DNA of 64,000 nt from Clarkia xantiana subsp. parviflora (lineage: Eukaryota; Streptophyta; Magnoliopsida; Myrtales; Onagraceae), in NCBI GenBank assembly GCA_036873135.1, contig JAPTYO010000023.1:3049834-3113833 (forward strand), read 5' to 3'. Made by a program: the position numbers and the translations under genes. Of the stretch, positions 56,641 to 64,000 are shown piece after piece. The notes below the pieces were generated by a model. That model was not told where the DNA came from, searched no databases, and worked only from the letters and a program-made list of their open reading frames with translations. Numbering within the stretch: the stretch's first letter is position 1; each line of letters begins with the position of its first letter.

Positions 56641-59146
56641 GACCAGAAGTGGCGGGTCGCCGCCGCCATCATGAACCAACGGAGTGGTATCTGCAACATC
56701 ACCCATGGAAGTCGAACAAGACCACGCTTCTCTTCGCTTTGGGGGGTAGAATCCTCACCAAGAAGCGCCTTCACATGCGTGGAAGCAAAGCCAGCAAAGT
56801 CTCCAAAGAATGGATTGATGGAGTAGATCTTTACAGCAAGCGCCATAGTCAAATATCATGTCACTGCACTTGGCCTTGGCATCCTCCTCGAACTCGGGAG
56901 ACGCCTTATACTGATTCACGCCACGAAGAGCCGCCTCGTCAATTCTTCAAGAGGACCTTAGCCAAAATCTATCGTTGTTATGACCTAGTTTTCCTTCTCC
57001 TTGCGAAGTCGAGCGACTTCAGCTTCGAGGGAGGCAATGCGACCTTGAAAGACTAACTCAGAGGAGTCAAAGGTAGCAACCTTCTCCTTCAGGACGCGCA
57101 CCGTCTCTTTGACTTCTCCAACTCAGAATTGTTGGAGGTTAACCATCTCGGTCAACTCGACTACGAAGGACGGCATGTTAACCATGTCGGCAACCACCTG
57201 AATACAATAAGCATGTGTTAAGCAATGAAGATAGAAAAAAAAATAAAGATGAAAATGAGAAAAACTTACGGGGGCATATCAAGGTAACGCCTCATGAGCG
57301 AAACGATACGCAGTCGGACAAGTGTCAGACGCAGCTCTGCGGTCAGCCGGGGGCACGAGCACATTCAGCATGCGTACGCCGACCTCCGAAGTCGCAATGG
57401 TAGACCATCGATCAAAATGGTAACTACTAGTGGAATCAAAGGGCACCCAAGCGGAGCCTACGACGTCACCCCCGAGAGGACGAACCAAGTCCTCCCGGGA
57501 CAGCACGGGGAGCCGTATGCGCCCTACATATCAATACATGAATAATTCATAACTTGAAGAATGACAAAGTAAGATTAGTGATTTATACCTTCGAGGTTAA
57601 TCTCCGAGCTAGGAGCAGAAATATTTGACAAGCCGTCAACATACGATACAATTTCCTCGACCAAGGCATGAGCCTTGCCTTTGTCGACTACGGGGACGAG
57701 AGGAACGACATCCTTCTCTTTATCACAAGAAGAAGTCGGTAGAGGGTCATCAAGCTGAATAGCCTTCCTCTTCCGGCTAGAAGGATCCTTCGAACCTCCA
57801 CCCTCAGGGTTAGACTTCTTCGCCCTCGATGCAGCCACATCCTTGTCTGTACCAACAACTTGCCCCTAAAAAGCAAGGAAGACAATATGAGAACAACTAT
57901 GAAATGAAGTTTATACCAATGATAGCAACTACACATGCTTACATACCTGAAGATTTGAACACCTTGGAGGACTTAGGAATTATTTGCCCTTTGGGAGTAA
58001 CATGGGGCGGAACCTTCTTTCCAACAACCGCGGCGTCACCACGTGTGGAATCACCCACCTGTGACCGTGGGGTTTTGTCAGCAAACAAACCTACAAGCAG
58101 AGAAAGAAGAAGATATGAAAAACAAAAAAAAATGGTAGCATACCAAGAGAGGATCTAATAAAACTCCCGCCCGTAGATCCGACTCCAAATACGCTTGCAC
58201 AGACGGGTAGCTCCGTGACTTGTGGCAGCATATATTACTTCAATGGTTGCTCTGTCAGAAGAAAAAGGCTCTGAAAGAGTCGGAACGCCATCCTTGATAC
58301 CAAACTGACTAATCGGCCAAGAGACTTGGTAATCCTTGATGAAGTAGTGATTCTTCCACTGATTACTCGAACGATCAATCAGAAGAACAAAGTGGAAGTT
58401 TGAATTCCAAGCAGTCCCACTTCCTTCCTCAGTGTCTGGACCAGACAGTGCGGGATAGCGAACAACCATACCGAACACCCCGGTTGGCTTATGAAACTAA
58501 ATCCGGTAGAAACATCAGAATAGAGCAAATGAGTAATTCCAGCCCTGACGAGACACAGCACTCGAAAACCAACCCAAGCCCGAATGGCGTTGGGAGCAAG
58601 GTCAATGGAAGATATTCCATAATAACGGCACAACTCTATAAGATCTAGGCAATAAGGGAAGCGCAAGCCGCTACGCACTTGAACAATGTATAACTCTAAC
58701 ATCCCAGGCAGAGGTACAGTGGTATCGCCTACCTAACTCCTCAGATAGTAATAGAAGGGGTATGAATCCTCGTCTACTTCACTCAAGCCCGCTAAAGCAA
58801 CATAAGAGTTATACTCTTTCAGGCAAAGAAGATTCCCAATATACTTCCGACCTTGATGCTCGACCTCACCCGTCGACCCCGAGTCCTCCGCTCGAACATC
58901 TAAGCCATCCACTGATACTCCGACTGACTCTGAATCGGACGAAGTCTCTATGTATGACTCATGCTCAGGCAATAGTTCCAACCCCGTTGTCAATAAAAGT
59001 CCGAACTCAAAATCGAAAATGGGTAACAACCCAGAAACCGACTCAGACTCAACAGAGGTTTCCCAATCCTCATCAGTATCCGACGTCCAGTAATAGGCGG
59101 GAAAGATAGTAACATAATCTTTAAGGGAGGAAGACTTATGCATCAT
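56641..59146 (-). pseudogene. Antisense gene of a second Tat element (PF04195-like), decayed
   Basis: Read downward from ATG 59146 (MMHKSSSLKD). An acidic N-terminus leads to the gypsy-type domain (VRSGLRFPYCLDLIELCRYY, APNAIRAWVGFRVLC; 58702-58480). A basic patch SSRKRKAIQL lies at 57838-57575, a helical part (EDLVRPLGGDVVGSAW) at 57500-57290 and a coiled coil (GRIASLEAEVARLRKEKEN) near 57050-56985. The C-terminus (GDFAGFASTHVKALL) is at 56852-56610. Stops and frame changes (for example near 58738) show decay. It has the same domain order as 41648-44373 but is clearly diverged. It lies antisense to an element whose 3' LTR is at 62103. Confidence 0.65.
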
Positions 59147-59286
59147 GATAAGCACGATCCCAACAGTGCAAAGACAGTCGCATCCACGCCTAGAGCTAAG
59201 GTCCCGACGAACAAGTAGCGCGAATAGCCTACAATGTGAATGAAAGACGTAATGAAAATCATAAGGGATCAACGTCGTATATCTAA

Positions 59287-59770
59287 TGAACGATTACTAC
59301 ACCTACAACGGGGTCAACATGATGAACGCGCGTTATGAAGCACAACGGACGCAATGGTCGACAACCTATGTCCGTAATGATTACTACTCCAACTACGGGG
59401 GCAACATGATGAACACACGCTATGAAGCACGACGGACGCAAGGGTCGGCACCCTATGTGCGTAATGATTACTACGCCTACTACGGGAGCAACATGATGAA
59501 CGCGCGCTATGATGCACGACAGATGCAAAGGTCGACACCCTATGTCTGTAATGATTACTACGCCTACTACGGGGGCAACATGATATATGCCCACTGTGAA
59601 GCACGACGAACGCAAGGGTCGACACCCCACGTCTATGATGAAACCTACGCCTACTTCGGGGGCAACACGACATGATGCGAACGACGATGAAAATGACAAT
59701 GCAAAGGCTAACTCCCTAAGCATATGATGATCGCTACACCTACTTCGGGGGAAATATGACACTCATGACA
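59287..59770. repeat. 87-bp tandem array, open in several frames
   Basis: Units start at ATGATTACTAC (59377, 59464, 59551, 59638), exactly 87 bp apart, containing GGGGGCAACATGATGAACGC and GCACGACGGACGCAAGGGTC. As 87 is a multiple of three, frames stay open on both strands without meaning a protein. Confidence 0.95.
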
Positions 59771-60060
59771 TGATACATGACGGATGCTAAGGGTGACTCC
59801 CAACGTCCGGCATACTTACACATGATATATGACGGAATTGCAGGGTGACTCCCTACGTCCGACATACCCATAATATATGACGGACGTGCATGGTGACCCC
59901 CTACGTCCGGCATACCAATACGTGATACATGATGGACGCGAAGGATAACCCCCCTACGTCCAATATATGAACACGCCGTGGTAGCGCAAGCATAGCGTAT
60001 GACGGCATTGACGCGAGACCCAACACCTCACGTCTAAGGTAAAACACGCCTATTTCGAGG
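59771..60060. repeat. About 56-bp degenerate tandem repeats
   Basis: Four to five units with TGACTCCCTACGTCCGACATAC and ATATATGACGGA, continuing from the 87-bp array. Confidence 0.75.
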
Positions 60061-61059
60061 GCAAATTTTTACATGACAATTTTATGATTACATGTTATGC
60101 ACAAAATGACCAATATGAAAAACAACCTGAACGGAAACAACGACATTTCTACTCGGGAAAAACCGAATTTTCAAACCGAATTTTTTTCGAAATCGGAGTA
60201 AAGGTAATCCTTTTCCGATTACATGCGATGATTCAATTATTTTTTATATAACCATATATTGTAAATATTTTTCTCTTCTATGATTAAAAGATAGGAAACG
60301 AGAAGATAAAAGATTGGACCTTCAAAATTCCGAGTTGAAACGAGCCAAACCGCCCCAATTTGAACCGGTTCAGCCGAACCAAGACCGCCGAACCCCCCCC
60401 CCCCCCCCCCCCCGCCGGAATAGACAGCTGCCACCGCCAAAGGCCCTACCGTCGCCAAACGATGTCGCAGCTGTCACCGGAGACGACACCCTTGTCTCCC
60501 CCCGCCGTGGCCGCTGACGCCCTCACCAACGCGAGCCACCACCGCCGGAATCCTCCAAAGCTCCCATCGGTGACCAATCTGTCGATGATTGAAGCCGCCG
60601 GTGCCGCTAATGACGCCGCCTCTGTCGTGGCCTGCTCCCGCCGTGTTCGACTCTGCTCCGTCCGCCACGAGCCGTCGGTGGAGTCCCGCCAAATGTTTCG
60701 TTGCGAGCTTCCCTCGCTTACACCGGAACCAGCACGCCCCGCCACCGGACTACCACGAGTCGGCCACGAATCTTCAAGCTGGAATCGAACCGAGACAATG
60801 TTCGATTAATCGGACTGAGACTAGACTGATGATTAAACCAAGTTCATAAACCGAGTTATGGTGATTTCTTGGTTCCCAAGTAAGGTAAAAAGAAAGAATT
60901 TTTAATGGTGGTAAAGATTTGATGTTTGGTGTGTATGACAAGTGGTGACATACACCCCTTTATAAAGAAGATGAAAATAGGGTTTTTGAAATGATGATTA
61001 TTTACATTGATGCCATCCACTATCAGATGCTTAGGCATATAGTGTTAGTATTTTTTTTC
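60061..61059. other. Non-coding Tat-element interior
   Basis: Contains an uninterrupted C run (about 60396-60413) and a GC-rich Ala/Pro-type segment (60400-60800) open in several frames but without a recognised domain, then AT-rich DNA. Confidence 0.4.
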
Positions 61060-61650
61060 ATATGCTAAGGCATACATCCATGATTTACATATATGCATCA
61101 TTAGTAGTGTTCTCCAACACTTAGAAATTTTTTCATGGATTGACATGTATGCATCCATATGAATCAGTGCTAGTGTTGTCAAACACTTATAAATTTTTTC
61201 ATTGATTTACATATATGCATCATTGATAGTGTTCTCCAAAACTTAGTAATTTTTTCTATTATTGACATGTATGCATCCATATGCATCAATGCTAGTGTTG
61301 TCAAACACTTAGAAATTTTTTCATTGATTAACATGTATGCATCCATATGCATCACTACTAGTGTTGCCCAACACTTAGTAATTTTTCATTGATTGACATG
61401 TATGCATCCGTATACATCACTACTAGTGTTGCCCAACACTTAATAATTTTTTCATTATTGACATGTATGCATCCATATGCATCAATGCTAGTGTTGTCAA
61501 ACACTTAGAAATTTTTTCATTGATTTATATGTATGCATCTATATGCATCAATGCTAGTGTTGTCAAACACTTAAAAAAAAATCATTAATTTACATGAATG
61601 CTTCCGTATGGGTCAATGCTAGCGTTGACCAATACTTAGAAATTTTTTCA
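61060..61650. repeat. About 66-bp tandem array (AGTGTTGTCAAACACTTAG)
   Basis: Nine units spaced 56-67 bp (AGTGTT at 61105, 61172, 61228, 61294, 61360, 61425, 61490, 61556, variant at 61621). Each carries the hairpin-like AGTGTTGnCnAACACTTA and ATGTATGCATCCATATGCAT palindromic stretches. Confidence 0.92.
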
Positions 61651-62091
61651 TGATCATTACATGTATACACTCACTTGCACCATATGGCACAATTTTGGCA
61701 TACTCATACTTGCACACATGATGACATACAAACATTCATTCACATATGCTCTATTACGTACATGCACACGTAACCATGTTGACACGCTCACATTCACTTG
61801 CAATATTACTTAGGATTCATTACAAACACGTATGATCTATATCAATGCTTAAATACATGAAACTATATGTTTACACACTTATGACTCACCTCATACTTGT
61901 GTATATTTTTGCATCTATGATTATGACAATGACATAGGTTGAACACCTTCCTAGCACGGAAGGAACGACGGTCGGGCAACGCACACTGACAACGACAGAC
62001 TCATTAAAAATGTAAAATATAGCCGAGGTACAATCGAGTGTGCATCCTTCTAGTAAACAGAGTCAAGTAAAGGTGAAACCAATGCTTAACT
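61651..62091. other. Spacer before the Tat 3' LTR
   Basis: AT-rich, with loosely repeated CAnTTGCACA and ACATGA motifs. No gene seen. Confidence 0.4.
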
Positions 62092-62102
62092 CGGGGGGCA
62101 AA
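62092..62102 (+). other. Polypurine tract of the second Tat element
   Basis: CGGGGGGCAAA just before LTR start TGATGGATATAC. Nearly identical to the tract of the 40250-51691 element (TTGGGGGCAAA then TGATGGG). Confidence 0.8.
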
Positions 62103-62654
62103 TGATGGATATACACCCAATTGGACCTCACGAAGGCTCGACTTGGTCGCCCCGTCAACCCTGAACATGGTAAGTGGCCGAGACCCGAATATTACGTGTT
62201 AGTCCTCCCAAAAACCTCCGTCCAGACTAGTCCGGTCGTGACGGGGCCGATGCGTCCCGCGCTCGGCCCGACGTCCGGGTGATTGACACCCAGGTTACGC
62301 GCGCGCATCACCGTCCCGTATATTACGTGGACCCCGTTTAATAATGTGGGCCCCTCTAATGCCAAGATCACAATCCCTATAAATAGGGTCTCATATCTCT
62401 CATTTACAACCTGATTTCACTTGAATGCTCTGACCTCTCTCTAGAATCTTATCTCTCTAAAACTGAATTATCATTTTAGCATCGGAGAGGGTTCACCGGA
62501 CACCCCGGCTTACCGCTTGTGCAGATAAGCGAGATAAGGAGCGAGAATAGCGGAACACAAATAAGAAAAACGATCTTGACTCGGCAAAAGATTGTCAAGA
62601 TTGAAACCTCAACGAGCGTGATCCATCGGTGTCCATTTTAAATTTGTACTAACA
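62103..62654 (+). repeat. 3' LTR of the second Tat element
   Basis: Starts TGATGGATATACACCC, has a TATA box CCTATAAATAGGG (62376-62388) followed by a pyrimidine-rich start region, and appears to end near ACTAACA at 62654. The 5' LTR and gag-pol are not in the window. The end is uncertain. Confidence 0.7.
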
Positions 62655-63275
62655 ACTGTCCGACATGTAAAATTTAGACTAGCGAATCGTCTGACGATGA
62701 AACTAGCTAGCAAACCGTAAAAAGGGCATGGAATAGCAAACTGTTTGATTGGTAAAATTTGTAAATTTGTAACTAAACCAATTTTAAAAAATAATTTTTT
62801 ACCATTACGCTAAAAATTATCTATTTGTACTTTTCTTCTGTATATATATATATATATATATATATTCAGTTGGGCCACAACCCAGAAATGTGGGCTCTCT
62901 TAAGGCCGATTGGCAAGAACAAGAGAAGAGACGGTCTCGACAGTTTTTCAAGTCGATGAAACACGATGAAGGTAGAAAAATCAGAACTGAACTAACCTGG
63001 TGGAAATCTGATCGGACATCTTCGCTCTTCCACTCAACCCGTAGAAGGTAAACTAACCATCTGCTGCCCATCTTACCACCTTCTTTAAATTTCATTGAAC
63101 TGATTCCTCGAGTCACTGAGTTTCCTCCTACTTTGGCTGGTCGTATGCCGTCGATTCGTACAAAAGCCGAAGCTTTTAGTAATTGGCAATCAATTTGTGC
63201 ATTTCGTATTACGTTTATGTTTCAGTGGTTGTGTAGTGTGTGAAATGATGCTAAGCTACTGAGTATAAATGGCAG
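62655..63275 (+). promoter_or_regulatory. Upstream region of the RabGGTase beta gene
   Basis: Contains an AT-rich degenerate repeat (62655-62815), a (TA)n run at about 62840-62866, and a moderately GC-rich part (62880-63140) that may be the 5' UTR exon. TATAAATGGCAG at 63264-63275 reads as a 3' splice site before the coding exon. An out-of-frame ATG at 63269 would start a short upstream frame if not spliced out. Confidence 0.4.
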
Positions 63276-64000
63276 ATGATGGAACTTGCTGTTGATAAGC
63301 ATGTTAAGTACATTGTATCCGTTGAAAAGGTACTACACTATTGAGTATCGACATGTCAATTTTACATTACCTGTAAAAGTTTCATAATCAAGCCCTTATA
63401 ATACCCTGAGAACTGCATTGATGATCTTCGTACTCAGAAAAAAGATGATTTTGTGTCTGTGGCAATGGAGCACTTGAGAATGAATGGGGCATATTGGGGA
63501 CTGACTGCTCTCGATCTTCTTGGGAAACTTCGTGTTGTGGATGAAGATGAAGTTATTTCATGGATCATGCAATGCCAACATCAGTGCGGTAGTTGATTTT
63601 CTGGAAGTGCTTCTTATTAATCTGATTAGAGCAATTCTTCTGTTTTTAAGAGTCATCCTTTAGTATCAGTTCAATTGGAAATTTGAAGATTTTTCTTTCT
63701 TATAAGGGTTAATTATCAAGTTGCTAGCTGTTGTTTGAGCATTCTTACAAATTGCTAACTGGATGTTTGTTTTGAACATTTTGCTAGCTCAGCTATCCCA
63801 TGCGTACAGTTTCCTAGAAATTTGATAATTAACTAACCATTCTTAGAAAGAGAGCAATTTAGAAAGGAAAATCCATGATTTACCAAACTATGCATTTATA
63901 ACAGTATCTGAGGACCGGAACCGTGTTTTGATTATGTACTGTTATTAGTATATCATTCAATTGCAAACATTTGTACAGGTGGTTTCGGAGGTAACATTGG
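63276..64000 (+). CDS. RGTB: Rab geranylgeranyltransferase beta subunit, 5' part (runs off the edge)
   Basis: Catalytic subunit of the enzyme that puts geranylgeranyl groups on Rab GTPases. Exons visible: 63276-63329 ([18 protein letters not shown]), 63438-63588 ([39 protein letters not shown]) and 63979 onward (GGFGGNIG). Splice phases agree (0, then 1). [19 protein letters not shown] and the QCQHxCGGF start of the prenyltransferase repeats identify the family; YWGLT separates it from farnesyl and type I beta subunits. The exact start is uncertain because an upstream coding exon is possible. The catalytic zinc residues lie beyond the window. Confidence 0.85.
63706..63839. mobile_element. Mini Mutator-like MITE in RGTB intron 2
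   Basis: 134 bp. Left end GGGTTAATTATCAAGTTGCTA, right end TAGAAATTTGATAATTAACTAACCA. Flanking 9-mers TTCTTATAA (63697-63705) and TTCTTAGAA (63840-63848) match at 8 of 9. Confidence 0.82.

Noticed and set aside
59283..59762. 159-aa Cys-rich repeat protein on the minus strand
   Set aside because: Open only because the 87-bp unit is a multiple of three; no other support.
60314..60849. Pro/Ala-rich ORFs around a long C run
   Set aside because: Low-complexity GC-rich sequence open in several frames; no domain, no splice support.

Overview
The window is nuclear DNA of a flowering plant, most likely a eudicot. The genes have many short exons with GT/AG introns, they belong to plant-specific families (class I formin, TPS-b terpene synthase, adenylate isopentenyltransferase), and about three quarters of the sequence is transposon-derived. 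No rRNA, tRNA, CRISPR or prokaryote-like operon was seen. The species cannot be named from the sequence.

Four host genes are visible. A class I (AtFH3-like) formin lies at 456-4797 (+, 7 exons, 851 aa). A plastid-type monoterpene synthase lies at 11642-18405 (-, 7 exons, 603 aa). An intronless cytokinin-synthesis IPT lies at 37167-38033 (+, 288 aa). The first three exons of a Rab geranylgeranyltransferase beta subunit start at 63276 and run off the right edge. All four appear intact as far as they can be read. They act in unrelated processes and do not form a cluster.

Between them lie nested mobile elements. A complete but broken Ty1-copia element sits at 5268-10877 (-). A second copia element (-) is split by a CACTA transposon of about 9.9 kb (20779-30695). 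That CACTA carries a TNPA-like gene, a Helitron 3' end and spliced-gene fragments of glycine decarboxylase P-protein. A second CACTA remnant with a TNPD transposase fragment ends at 36064. A young Tat-clade Ty3-gypsy element (40250-51691, perfect 5-bp duplication AAGAG) is inserted in a LINE reverse transcriptase. It carries a separate intron-containing gene on the opposite strand. From 53 to 62.6 kb lie a decayed copia element, several tandem arrays and the 3' part of a second Tat element with the same kind of antisense gene.

Small inverted-repeat elements with GGGTTAA-type ends and 8-9 bp duplications (Mutator-like) recur in introns and between genes. Every one of the six terpene synthase introns holds a transposon or a transposon-like repeat, from at least four superfamilies (MULE, CACTA, Helitron, hAT).
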